In this document: positions 5,895 through 13,840 of the stretch, piece after piece
Layout of the letters: the number at the start of each line of letters is the position of its first letter
Numbering within the stretch: position 1 is the stretch's first letter
Source of the DNA: Fluviibacter sp041311015
Lineage (GTDB): Bacteria; Pseudomonadota; Gammaproteobacteria; Burkholderiales; Rhodocyclaceae
Assembly (NCBI GenBank): GCA_041311015.1
Contig: JBFYKG010000033.1
Span: forward strand, 1 to 14,280
DNA length: 14,280 nucleotides
Reading direction: 5' to 3'
Notes under the pieces: generated by a model
Databases searched by the model: none
Told to the model about the DNA's origin: nothing
What the model saw: the letters and a program-made list of their open reading frames with translations, nothing else
Translations under genes and position numbers: made by a program

Positions 5895-8243
5895 TCAGCT
5901 GGTGGCTTGCTCGTCCATCAGGGCATCAACCACCGCCAGCGCCGTCACGTTAACGATCCGGCGCACCGTGGCGGTTGGCGTCAGGATATGTGCCGGCTTG
6001 AGTGAGCCTAGCAGAATCGGCCCCACCGTCAGGTTATCGCCGGCGGCCACTTTGAGCAGATTGAAGGCAATGTTGGCCGCATCCAGATTCGGCATGATCA
6101 GCAGATTCGCCTGCCCCTTCAGACGGCTATTCGGGAAAACCTGCGCGCGGATCTGTTCATCCAGCGCGGCATCACCGTGCATCTCGCCCTCAACCTCCAG
6201 GCCGGGCGCCACCTCACGCAGCCGTGCCAGCAGCGCACGCATCTTTTCGGCCGTTGGTGTATCCAGGCTGCCAAACGACGAATGCGAAAGCAACGCCACT
6301 TTAGGCGCAATCCCGAAACGACGGACTTCCTCGGCCGCCAGCAACGTGGTCTGCACCAGTTCTTCCACGGTCGGATCGTAATTGACGTAGGTGTCGGCCA
6401 CAAAGACCGTGCGCCCCGGCAACATCAACAGGTTCATCGCCGCAAGACGCTTCACCCCCGGCGCATTGCCGATGATGTTTTCCACATGGGTCAGATGCAG
6501 CTCATAACGGCCGAAGGTACCGCACACCATGCCATCGGCGTAACCCAGACGCACCATCAGTGCGGCATACAGCGTCGCACGGCGACGGATTTCCCGCTTG
6601 GCGTAATCCGGACCCACCCCCTTGCGCTCGGTTAAGCGGTGATATTCCTGCCAGAACTCGTCGTAATGCGCTTCAAAGAAATCGCCATCGTTATAGATGA
6701 CTTCGAAGTCAGCGCCCGGACGAATCCGCAGCCCTGCGGTTTCGATTTTGCGCTCGATCTCCGGCAGACGGCCGATCAGGATCGGCCGGGCAATCCCCTC
6801 ATCGCAAATCACCTGCACGGCACGCAATACCCGTTCGTCTTCGCCTTCGGCAAAGACGATGCGCTTGGGCGCAAGCTTGGCCTGCGCAAACACCGGCTTC
6901 ATGATCATGCCCGAGTGGTACACGAAGTCATTCAGGCTTTGCAGATAACTATCCCAATCCCGGATCGGGCGCGTTGCCACGCCGGAATCCATCGCGGCCT
7001 GCGCCACGGCTGGTGCAATCTTGACGATCAGGCGCGGATCAAATGGCTTGGGAATCAGATACTCCCGGCCAAAACCGCTCACCTTTTCCCCATAAGCCGA
7101 GGCCACCACGTCCGATTGCTCGGCCTGCGCCAGATCCGCAATCGCTTTCACGGCGGCCAGCTTCATCTCTTCGGTAATCGTCGAGGCACCCACATCCAGA
7201 GCACCACGGAAGATAAACGGGAAGCACAACACGTTATTCACCTGGTTCGGAAAATCCGAACGCCCCGTCGCAACAATGGCATCATCTCGCACGGCCATCA
7301 CTTCATGGGGCAGAATTTCCGGCGTTGGGTTCGCTAATGCCAGAATCAAGGGATTTGACGCCATTTTGGCCACCATCTCCGGCTTCAAGACCCCGCCCGC
7401 CGAGAGACCAAGGAATACATCCGCGCCCTCAATGACCTCAGCCAGTTTGCGCGCATCCGTCTTCTTGGCATAGCGCGCCTTGATCGGGTCCATCTCTTCC
7501 GGGCGGCCCTCATAGACCACGCCATGAATATCGGTCACCCAGATGTTCTCAACCGGAATCCCCAGTTGCACAAGCAAACCCAGACAAGCCAGTGCCGCAG
7601 CACCCGCACCCGAGGTCACCAGCTTCACCTTCTTGAGATCCTTGCCCAATAGATGCAGGCCATTCAACAGCGCCGCACCCACCACAATGGCCGTGCCGTG
7701 CTGGTCATCATGAAATACCGGAATCTTCATACGCTCGCGGAGTTTCTTCTCGATGTAGAAGCACTCCGGCGCCTTGATATCTTCCAGATTGATACCGCCG
7801 AAGGTGGGCTCCAGGCTGGCAATAATCTCGACCAGTTTATCCGGATCGTTCTCGCTGACTTCCAGATCAAAGACATCAATATTGGCGAACTTCTTGAACA
7901 GAACGCCCTTGCCCTCCATCACCGGCTTGGCCGCCAGCGGGCCGATATTGCCCAGACCCAGCACCGCCGTTCCGTTGGTAATCACGCCCACCAGATTGGC
8001 CCGGGAGGTGAGCGTGGCCGCTTCATCAGGCTTGGCAACAATCTCCTCGCAGGCTGCCGCCACACCCGGCGAATAGGCCATCGACAGGTCATACTGGTTG
8101 GTCAACTGCTTGGTCGGGGTAACAGCAATCTTCCCCGGCTTGGGAAAGCGGTGGTAATACAGGGCGGATTCACGTAACCGCTGGGTATTCTGTTGCGCCG
8201 TATTTTCTACAGGCTTTTGATTTTCTTTGGTTTTTTCTGGCAC
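5895..8243 (-). CDS. maeB: NADP-dependent malic enzyme with C-terminal phosphotransacetylase-like domain
   Basis: Oxidatively decarboxylates malate to pyruvate and CO2, making NADPH, in the cytoplasm. The malic-enzyme part (about 1-430) shows LSMAYSPGVA with catalytic Tyr57, AAKPVMEGK with the likely catalytic lysine, the metal-binding GGINLEDIKAPE and PVFHDDQHGTA, and the cofactor loop VTSGAGAAALACLG. The C-terminal half (about 445-782) resembles phosphotransacetylase: FAEGEDERVLRA, LSHSSFGS, GEMHGDAAL and GPILLGSLKPAHIL. In E. coli MaeB this domain is regulatory, sensing acetyl-CoA, rather than catalytic. I place the start at GTG 8243 (782 residues) because GGAGA lies about seven bases upstream and the family's N-terminus begins here. 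The open frame continues to 8360, but those residues look like untranslated leader. It diverges from pckG and has its own terminator. A 6-bp hairpin abuts the Shine-Dalgarno. Confidence 0.95.
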   Translation of the reverse strand: MPEKTKENQKPVENTAQQNTQRLRESALYYHRFPKPGKIAVTPTKQLTNQYDLSMAYSPGVAAACEEIVAKPDEAATLTSRANLVGVITNGTAVLGLGNIGPLAAKPVMEGKGVLFKKFANIDVFDLEVSENDPDKLVEIIASLEPTFGGINLEDIKAPECFYIEKKLRERMKIPVFHDDQHGTAIVVGAALLNGLHLLGKDLKKVKLVTSGAGAAALACLGLLVQLGIPVENIWVTDIHGVVYEGRPEEMDPIKARYAKKTDARKLAEVIEGADVFLGLSAGGVLKPEMVAKMASNPLILALANPTPEILPHEVMAVRDDAIVATGRSDFPNQVNNVLCFPFIFRGALDVGASTITEEMKLAAVKAIADLAQAEQSDVVASAYGEKVSGFGREYLIPKPFDPRLIVKIAPAVAQAAMDSGVATRPIRDWDSYLQSLNDFVYHSGMIMKPVFAQAKLAPKRIVFAEGEDERVLRAVQVICDEGIARPILIGRLPEIERKIETAGLRIRPGADFEVIYNDGDFFEAHYDEFWQEYHRLTERKGVGPDYAKREIRRRATLYAALMVRLGYADGMVCGTFGRYELHLTHVENIIGNAPGVKRLAAMNLLMLPGRTVFVADTYVNYDPTVEELVQTTLLAAEEVRRFGIAPKVALLSHSSFGSLDTPTAEKMRALLARLREVAPGLEVEGEMHGDAALDEQIRAQVFPNSRLKGQANLLIMPNLDAANIAFNLLKVAAGDNLTVGPILLGSLKPAHILTPTATVRRIVNVTALAVVDALMDEQATS

Positions 8244-8412
8244 AGCACGGTCTCCGGCAGATCTTTTCCTGCCGATAGCATACGCCGACTTTCTCTGTTG
8301 TGTGCGAAGTGAGATAATCACGGTTTTAGCACAAACCCCACAAGACTGGACGACAGCCATTCAGCCAAGCCAGCGCAGTCCTCAGGAATGCTACGGATAC
8401 ACAGGAGAAATC
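8244..8412. promoter_or_regulatory. Divergent maeB/pckG control region
   Basis: These 169 bases separate the start codons of two divergent genes that both draw carbon out of the TCA cycle. On the plus strand GATAAT (8313-8318) is a fair -10 for pckG, giving a leader of about 90 bases, but the matching -35 is weak. I cannot identify a convincing maeB promoter. The pckG Shine-Dalgarno AGGAG (8403-8407) is strong, five bases before the ATG. No clear operator symmetry other than the maeB leader hairpin was seen. Confidence 0.5.
8251..8274 (-). promoter_or_regulatory. maeB ribosome binding site with adjoining hairpin
   Basis: In the maeB transcript CGGCAG (8274-8269) and CTGCCG (8260-8255) form a perfect 6-bp stem with an eight-base loop GAAAAGAT. 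The last stem base (8255) is also the first G of the Shine-Dalgarno GGAGA (8255-8251), which sits about seven bases before the GTG at 8243. This site decides the start codon; the hairpin could modulate access of ribosomes. Confidence 0.5.
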
Positions 8413-10263
8413 ATGGTCGCCATTAACGCCCCGGAATACGTCAAGAACACCCGCCTCAAAGCCTGGGTCGAGCAAATCGCCCAGCTTACCGAACCGGATC
8501 AGGTTGTCTGGTGTGACGGATCCCAGGAAGAATACGATCGCCTCTGCGCCCAGATGGTCGAAGCCGGCACCCTGATCAAGCTGAACGAAGCCAAGCGTCC
8601 GAACTCCTACCTCGCCTTCTCCGATCCGTCGGACGTCGCCCGCGTTGAAGACCGCACCTACATCTGCTCGGAAAAGCAGATCGATGCCGGCCCGACCAAC
8701 AACTGGGAAGATCCGGCCAAAATGCGTAAAACCCTGGACGGTCTGTTCAAAGGCTGCATGAAGGGTCGCACCATGTACGTGATCCCCTTCTCGATGGGCC
8801 CGCTCGGTTCGCCGATCGCGCACATTGGCGTGGAAATTTCAGATTCGCCGTACGTCGTCACCAATATGCGCACGATGACACGCATGGGCAAGGCCGTGGT
8901 CGAACTGCTCGGCACCAATGGCGAATTTGTGCCCTGCGTGCACACCGTGGGCGCACCGCTGGCTCAGGGTGAAAAAGACGTCGCCTGGCCGTGTAACCCG
9001 GACACCAAGTACATCGTCCACTTCCCGGAAACGCGCGAGATCTGGTCGTATGGCTCGGGCTACGGTGGCAATGCCCTACTCGGTAAGAAGTGCTTTGCCC
9101 TGCGCATCGCCTCCACCATGGCCCGCGACGAAGGCTGGCTGGCCGAACACATGCTCATCCTCGGCGTCGAATCACCGGAAGGTGAAAAGTCTTACGTTGC
9201 CGCCGCCTTCCCGTCGGCTTGTGGCAAGACCAACTTCGCCATGCTGATCCCGCCGCAAAGCTTCAACGGCTGGAAGATCACCACCATCGGTGACGACATC
9301 GCCTGGATCAAGCCGCGCAAAGATAAAGATGGCGTGACCCGTTTTTACGCCATCAACCCGGAAGCCGGCTTCTTCGGTGTGGCACCGGGCACCAGCGAGA
9401 AAACCAACTACAACGCCCTGGCTACGCTGAAAGAAAACATCATCTTCACCAACGTCGCGCTGACCGATGACGGCGATGTATGGTGGGAAGGCCTGACCAA
9501 GGAAGCCCCGTCGCACCTGATCGACTGGCAGGGTAACGACTGGACACCGGAAGACGGCAAGGCCGGCAAAAAAGCCGCTCACCCGAACTCGCGTTTCACC
9601 GCCCCGGCCAACCAGTGCCCGTCGGTCGATGCCGCCTGGGAAGACCCGGCCGGCGTACCGATCTCGGCCTTTATCTTCGGTGGCCGCCGCGCCACCACCG
9701 TGCCGCTCGTGTACGAAGCCTTCAACTGGAACTACGGTGTGTACCTGGCCTCGACACTGGGCTCGGAAACCACCGCCGCCGCCTTTGGCGCACAAGGCGT
9801 GGTTCGCCGCGACCCGTTCGCCATGTTGCCGTTCTGCGGCTACAACATGGGTGACTACTTCCGTCACTGGCTCGACATGGGCAAGACCGTCGACAACCCG
9901 CCGGGCATCTTCTGCGTCAACTGGTTCCGCCTCGACGAAGACGGCAAGTTCATGTGGCCGGGCTTTGGCGACAACATGCGCGTCCTCAAGTGGATCATCG
10001 ACCGCGTCAAGGGCCGTGTCGCCGCCAAGGAAACCGCGCTGGGCTGGACACCAAACTTTGAAGACATCGACTGGACCGGTCTGGACATGACCCGCGAAGA
10101 ATTCCAGCGTCTGACCCAGCTGGATACCGCTGGCTGGCAGACCGAGCTGGCATCGCACAAGGAATGGTTCGATAAACTTGCCGAGCGCCTGCCGCAGGAA
10201 CTGGCACTGATCCGTCAGCTCAGCACCCTGAGCATGGCAGAAACCAACAAACAGGCCGCCTGA
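8413..10263 (+). CDS. pckG: Phosphoenolpyruvate carboxykinase, GTP type
   Basis: Converts oxaloacetate and GTP to phosphoenolpyruvate, CO2 and GDP, the entry into gluconeogenesis from TCA intermediates. At 616 residues it has the length of the GTP family, which is distinct from the ATP-using PckA of E. coli. Key motifs are the family P-loop PSACGKTNFAML with reactive Cys270, Lys272 and Thr273, and the GDDIAWI kinase-2 motif with Asp294/Asp295 as expected metal ligand. N-terminal substrate-binding blocks include RTMYVIPFSMGPLGSPIAH, and the nucleotide-binding FRLDEDGKFMWPGFGDN lies near the C-terminus. The ATG at 8413 is fixed by AGGAG five bases upstream. The reading frame is open back to 8227, but that part overlaps maeB antisense and does not look like the family. 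Divergent from maeB, and closed by a strong hairpin terminator. Confidence 0.97.
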   Translation: MVAINAPEYVKNTRLKAWVEQIAQLTEPDQVVWCDGSQEEYDRLCAQMVEAGTLIKLNEAKRPNSYLAFSDPSDVARVEDRTYICSEKQIDAGPTNNWEDPAKMRKTLDGLFKGCMKGRTMYVIPFSMGPLGSPIAHIGVEISDSPYVVTNMRTMTRMGKAVVELLGTNGEFVPCVHTVGAPLAQGEKDVAWPCNPDTKYIVHFPETREIWSYGSGYGGNALLGKKCFALRIASTMARDEGWLAEHMLILGVESPEGEKSYVAAAFPSACGKTNFAMLIPPQSFNGWKITTIGDDIAWIKPRKDKDGVTRFYAINPEAGFFGVAPGTSEKTNYNALATLKENIIFTNVALTDDGDVWWEGLTKEAPSHLIDWQGNDWTPEDGKAGKKAAHPNSRFTAPANQCPSVDAAWEDPAGVPISAFIFGGRRATTVPLVYEAFNWNYGVYLASTLGSETTAAAFGAQGVVRRDPFAMLPFCGYNMGDYFRHWLDMGKTVDNPPGIFCVNWFRLDEDGKFMWPGFGDNMRVLKWIIDRVKGRVAAKETALGWTPNFEDIDWTGLDMTREEFQRLTQLDTAGWQTELASHKEWFDKLAERLPQELALIRQLSTLSMAETNKQAA

Positions 10264-10287
10264 GGAATCCCTCACTCACCTGTTGAT

Positions 10288-10317
10288 CGCAAAGGCCACC
10301 TCCGGGTGGCCTTTGCG
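10288..10317 (+). terminator. Hairpin terminator after pckG
   Basis: CGCAAAGGCCACC (10288-10300) and GGTGGCCTTTGCG (10305-10317) form a perfect 13-bp stem with a TCCG loop, starting 25 bases after the pckG stop. The U tract is poor (TTG then GCAC), but stem strength and position make it a likely terminator separating pckG from the porin gene. Confidence 0.8.
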
Positions 10318-10338
10318 TTGGCACTGCACACAAGACCC

Positions 10339-11769
10339 ATGACAACCCGGTACCACGCCCCAAAAAAATCCTCGCGCGGACGTGCGGTGATCTGTATGGG
10401 TATCCTGTGGGGACTCAGTCTCGGCCAAGCCGAGCCGGCCCGGGCGCAGGCGCTGCCACCCTCCCTGCCCCGGTTGACGCAGAATGAGCCAGTACCCATG
10501 CGTTCCGACTTCCAGGTGCCCCAAACCCTGCTCGGTGACTGGGGTGGTCTGCGCTCCTGGCTGGATCAGTATGGCGTCAGCTTCACGCTTAACCAGACCA
10601 GTGATTACATCGGCAACACCCAGGGCGGCATTAAGCAGGGCTTTGTCTACGATGGCCTGCTGGATCTGGAAGTGGATGTCGACCTGAACAAGGCCATCGG
10701 CTGGAAAGGCGGTAAAATCCACTTCACGGGTTATGGCATTCAGGGGCAGGATCTCTCCACCCAGTATGTCGGCAACCTGCTCACGGTCACCAACGTCGAA
10801 TCCGAGCCGGCCATCGGCAAAGTCGGCGAGGCCTGGATCGAACAACGGCTCATGGACGATCGACTTAGCCTACGCGCCGGGCTGCTGGAAGCCGACCGGT
10901 ATTACATGATCAGCCCCACCGCCAACGTCTTCGTGAACTCCACCTTTGGCTTTCCCGATGCCTGGGAGGCCAATATGCCCGGCAGCGGCCCCGGGTACCC
11001 GAATGCCTCCCCGGGTGGGCTGGCACGCTTTTCGATTAACGACGACTGGCAAATCACGGCATCGGTCATGAACGGCAGCCCGGTCGGACCGAATACCAAC
11101 TCGATGTCTTACGGCATGAGCTTCCCTGTGGGTGACGGCGCCCTGTCCTGGCTGGAAGTGGTTTACAGCCCGGAATTTACCTGGGGGGATCGCACCCTGC
11201 CGGGTTATTACAAGTTCGGCGGCTGGTACAACTCGGCCAGCGTCAACAACGTGACCATGTCATCGGACACCGGGCGTAACTTCAACAACCCGGTCAACAC
11301 CACCTACAAAGGGCAATACGCGGTCTATGGCCTCTACGACCAGACACTATTCCGCGAGGCCAATAGCACCACGCAGGGGTTGAATGCCTTTACGCGGGTC
11401 ACCTACAACCCGCAGACCGAGCGCAACCTGATTACCTGGTACTTTGATGCCGGCCTAGCCTATGTGGGTCTTTTTGATGGACGCCCCAATGACATCATCG
11501 GTCTGGGTTTCGGTTGGGCGCAGTTCACGCCCTACCTCACCAATCAGGTCAGTGCGCAAAACTCGGGGAGCAATTCGCCGACCCCATTGCCCAAGCCCGA
11601 AAGTATGGTGGAACTCACCTATCAGGCCGCCATCAATCCCTGGCTGACGATGCAACCGTTCCTGCAAATCATTGCCAACCCGGGCGGCAGCGCCCCCATG
11701 CCCAACAACCCCAGCCAGGCCATTCCTAACGCCACCATCGTCGGTCTGCGTGCCAACGTGGCTTTCTGA
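10339..11769 (+). CDS. oprB: OprB-family carbohydrate-selective outer-membrane porin
   Basis: Predicted outer-membrane beta-barrel of about 476 residues, near the family's usual size. The N-terminus is a signal peptide: basic MTTRYHAPKKSSRGR, hydrophobic AVICMGILWGLSLG, cleavage likely after ARA. The mature protein has the OprB hallmark LLGDWGGLRSWLDQYGVSF, then repeated amphipathic strands (VDVDLNKAIGWKGG, LSLRAGLLEADRYYM, FNDDW-like WQITASV) and a final strand ending VGLRANVAF with the terminal Phe typical of outer-membrane proteins. Characterised OprB proteins pass glucose and other sugars, but sequence alone does not fix the substrate here. I start at ATG 10339, whose Shine-Dalgarno is weak (AAGACC). 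The longer frame from 10306 begins inside the pckG terminator, and ATG 10396 would leave a signal peptide without its basic region. Convergent with ampD after only 20 bases. Confidence 0.88.
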   Translation: MTTRYHAPKKSSRGRAVICMGILWGLSLGQAEPARAQALPPSLPRLTQNEPVPMRSDFQVPQTLLGDWGGLRSWLDQYGVSFTLNQTSDYIGNTQGGIKQGFVYDGLLDLEVDVDLNKAIGWKGGKIHFTGYGIQGQDLSTQYVGNLLTVTNVESEPAIGKVGEAWIEQRLMDDRLSLRAGLLEADRYYMISPTANVFVNSTFGFPDAWEANMPGSGPGYPNASPGGLARFSINDDWQITASVMNGSPVGPNTNSMSYGMSFPVGDGALSWLEVVYSPEFTWGDRTLPGYYKFGGWYNSASVNNVTMSSDTGRNFNNPVNTTYKGQYAVYGLYDQTLFREANSTTQGLNAFTRVTYNPQTERNLITWYFDAGLAYVGLFDGRPNDIIGLGFGWAQFTPYLTNQVSAQNSGSNSPTPLPKPESMVELTYQAAINPWLTMQPFLQIIANPGGSAPMPNNPSQAIPNATIVGLRANVAF

Positions 11770-11789
11770 ACGCGCCGGCCTTTAAGGGC

Positions 11790-12359
11790 TTAGGCCTGAA
11801 CCAGCAACCCGGGGCAGGCATCGCGAACCGTTGCCCAGTCAAAACAAGGCCCCGGGTCAGTCTTCCGGCCGGGCGCCACATGCGAATGGCTGGTCACGGC
11901 CTTGATGGGTAACTCGGCCATAAGCGCCTTCAGCAAGGATTGCAAGGTCGCATACTGTGCCGGTTCAAACGGGGTTTCGTCGTCGCCTTCCAGCTCGATG
12001 CCGACCGAAAAATCATTGCAGCGTTCGCGCCCCAGCCAGACAGACACACCCGCATGCCAGGCCCGCGCCGTTACCGGCACACACTGAATCAGCGTGCCGT
12101 CACGACGGATAAAAAAGTGCGCCGACACCTTGAGATGGGCAATTTCGGCGAAATACGGATGCGCCTCCGGATCCAGCGCATTCGTGAATAACTTAAGCAC
12201 GCCATCGCCGCCGTATTCACCCGGTGGCAGACTGATCGCGTGGATCACCACAAGATCGATTTCCGCGCCGGGCGAACGCGCATCCTGGTTCGGCGACTCA
12301 ATATGTTCTGCGGGCAGGTACCAGCCGCCCTGCCACAATTTACTGGTCGGCATCGTCAT
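11790..12359 (-). CDS. ampD: 1,6-anhydro-N-acetylmuramyl-L-alanine amidase AmpD
   Basis: Cytoplasmic zinc amidase that splits anhydro-muropeptides taken up during cell-wall recycling. In enterobacteria and pseudomonads its loss derepresses AmpC beta-lactamase through AmpR. At 189 residues it matches AmpD (183 in E. coli). The zinc ligands are all in place: His40 in VVIHAISLPPGEYGG, His158 in TSHSHVAPGRK and Asp168 in the following TDPGP. CNDFSVGIELEG supplies the conserved glutamate at about 122. There is no signal peptide, as expected for AmpD rather than periplasmic AmiD. The ATG at 12359 overlaps the end of the TAXI gene by 20 bases and has GAAGG five bases upstream, so the two genes probably form one transcript with coupled translation. 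A second in-frame ATG at 12353 is possible. Confidence 0.95.
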   Translation of the reverse strand: MTMPTSKLWQGGWYLPAEHIESPNQDARSPGAEIDLVVIHAISLPPGEYGGDGVLKLFTNALDPEAHPYFAEIAHLKVSAHFFIRRDGTLIQCVPVTARAWHAGVSVWLGRERCNDFSVGIELEGDDETPFEPAQYATLQSLLKALMAELPIKAVTSHSHVAPGRKTDPGPCFDWATVRDACPGLLVQA

Positions 12360-13770
12360 CCGAGCCTTCGGCCGAAGGGTAAAACACAGGCACTGCTGGA
12401 GAACTCACCACATAACCATCCCGCATCAGGCAGTTGCGCACAAAGTCGATCGACGTGCGTAGCGTGTAGTAATCACCCGCAATAGACTTAGGCACCTTCA
12501 TCGCCAGCGCCTCGCGCTCCATGCCATCCAGCTGGGCCAGATACTCAGGCTTTCGGGCCGGGTCATAATTATTGATCAGAGACTGCTCGAAAAACTTGAG
12601 CGCACCATACATCCGGTTGATCCGGCTACGCACCCGGTTCTTGTGATAGTTGGGCATTGACCGGATGATCGGATACGCCACCGCAAAGAAGGGCAGCATG
12701 GTCAGGAACAACCGACGAATAAACTCGGCGAGCCAGAACGGCAGATAGTCCATGAGCAGCGGCGTCCCTTTTTCATAGAACACCATCGCTTCCTGACTAC
12801 GTGTCAGCGTACTGTCGCGGAATGCCGGAAACTCCCCCTCATCCGAAAAAAAGCTCTGCTTGGAATTGATGGCCCGGGCCGCCATCAGGAACAGGGTCTG
12901 GATCGCCGGATGCAGCGTATCCTTGACCAGTATTTCGGTCGTGGTTGCAATCAACGGGAGCGTCTCGTTAGGCCGGTTCGCTGCGAGGTTAAGCGCACCC
13001 ACAGGCACATTGACTTTTTCGATGGCAGTCACCAACCGGGTATAGGCCTCTGCCCGATCAAAGCCGGTTAATTGTAGTCCCGGCAATGCCAACAATTTCT
13101 GCACATTAGGTGACTCATAGGTATCCACCACGCACATGCCATCGATTTTTTTCTGGCGTACCGCCTCGATTGCTTCGTGATCAGGGAGTTGCTTGAATCT
13201 CGATGCATCCGGGTCGAGGCCGAGCATTCTGATAACCTGCTGAGTCAGCATAAAGGTACCGCTATTGGGCGTCCCTACATTGAGGGTGCTGCTCAGTATC
13301 TTTTGCGTACGATCACCCGGGGCATAAATCGGCACATCTGAGCGATAGAAGCACCACAAGGGTTGGTAATTGATACTCCCCAGCGTCTGAATCCCCGGCG
13401 CGTGCTTCTCGGCAACACCGGACATCACAAATCCAGCCATCACCTGATCCCTCTGATCTTGCAGACGCCGCACATTCTCGACCGAGCCCTCAGTCGGTAC
13501 CAGATGCAGGGTGATACCGCGCTTCGCAAAGTAGGCGGCGTATTTTTCACCCATCATCTGATTCGAACTGCCCTTGGGGCCGGTCGCTACCCAGATATCA
13601 CGCGGCGGGGCCGGGTCGGCGACCCAGATTGCAACGCCGGCCAGAATCACCAGTAGCGTTAACGCCGGCCAGGTCTCCGATACAAAAGAACGCAGATCGC
13701 GCCAACCCTCCGTGATCGTTTCACGAATCGCATCCAGCTGATCTCTGACATCTTCGCGAAAAGTACCCAT
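12340..13770 (-). CDS. Membrane-anchored TAXI-family (TRAP-type) solute-binding protein
   Basis: The central part, about residues 57-335, resembles TAXI/NMT1-like substrate-binding proteins of TRAP transporters: IWVATGPKGSSNQMMGEKYAAYF near its start, LNVGTPNSGTFMLTQQVIRMLGL in the middle, and a KKIDGMCVVDTYESP segment. Instead of a cleavable signal it has a basic/acidic cytoplasmic N-terminus of about 34 residues and a membrane helix at 35-51. After the binding domain comes a second hydrophobic segment (about 345-369, LFLTMLPFFAVAYPII) and a cytoplasmic tail of about 107 residues ending in acidic SDDDADQ. At 476 residues it is far longer than ordinary TAXI proteins of about 320. No TRAP permease (DctQ/DctM or fused) is in view. 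It overlaps ampD by 20 bases and diverges from a symporter. AGGA five bases before the ATG supports the start. It may be a sensor or scaffold rather than a transport receptor; ligand unknown. Confidence 0.82.
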   Translation of the reverse strand: MGTFREDVRDQLDAIRETITEGWRDLRSFVSETWPALTLLVILAGVAIWVADPAPPRDIWVATGPKGSSNQMMGEKYAAYFAKRGITLHLVPTEGSVENVRRLQDQRDQVMAGFVMSGVAEKHAPGIQTLGSINYQPLWCFYRSDVPIYAPGDRTQKILSSTLNVGTPNSGTFMLTQQVIRMLGLDPDASRFKQLPDHEAIEAVRQKKIDGMCVVDTYESPNVQKLLALPGLQLTGFDRAEAYTRLVTAIEKVNVPVGALNLAANRPNETLPLIATTTEILVKDTLHPAIQTLFLMAARAINSKQSFFSDEGEFPAFRDSTLTRSQEAMVFYEKGTPLLMDYLPFWLAEFIRRLFLTMLPFFAVAYPIIRSMPNYHKNRVRSRINRMYGALKFFEQSLINNYDPARKPEYLAQLDGMEREALAMKVPKSIAGDYYTLRTSIDFVRNCLMRDGYVVSSPAVPVFYPSAEGSDDDADQ

Positions 13771-13840
13771 CGCTGTCCTAATGCTTGCCCTGTTTCAATA
13801 AAAACACGCCCAACCGAAGACTAACGGATAATCACAGGTT
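13771..13840. promoter_or_regulatory. Short divergent promoter region, TAXI gene/MFS symporter
   Basis: Seventy bases separate two divergent start codons, so both promoters must be compact or overlap the genes. GATAAT (13827-13832) resembles a -10 on the plus strand but lies only eight bases before the MFS start and has no -35. On the minus strand AGGA (13779-13776) is a good Shine-Dalgarno for the TAXI gene. No clear operator is visible. Confidence 0.35.

Noticed and set aside
8244..8360. Upstream extension of maeB to an ATG at 8360
   Set aside because: Adds 39 unusual residues absent from the family; the GTG at 8243 has a well-spaced GGAGA and gives the expected length.
8227..8412. In-frame upstream extension of pckG
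   Set aside because: The extension is antisense to the maeB N-terminus, resembles no PEPCK, and the ATG at 8413 has a strong AGGAG.
9172..10275. 367-codon open frame on the minus strand opposite pckG
   Set aside because: Long only because of strong codon bias in pckG; no family resemblance, and it would run through the pckG motifs in antisense.
10276..10845. 189-codon minus-strand frame opposite the porin gene
   Set aside because: Crosses the pckG terminator palindrome and lies antisense to the conserved OprB signal peptide and LLGDWGGL region.
11770..11792. Possible terminator between oprB and ampD (GGCCT...AGGCC)
   Set aside because: Only a 5-bp stem with a 10-base loop and no U tract; too weak to call.
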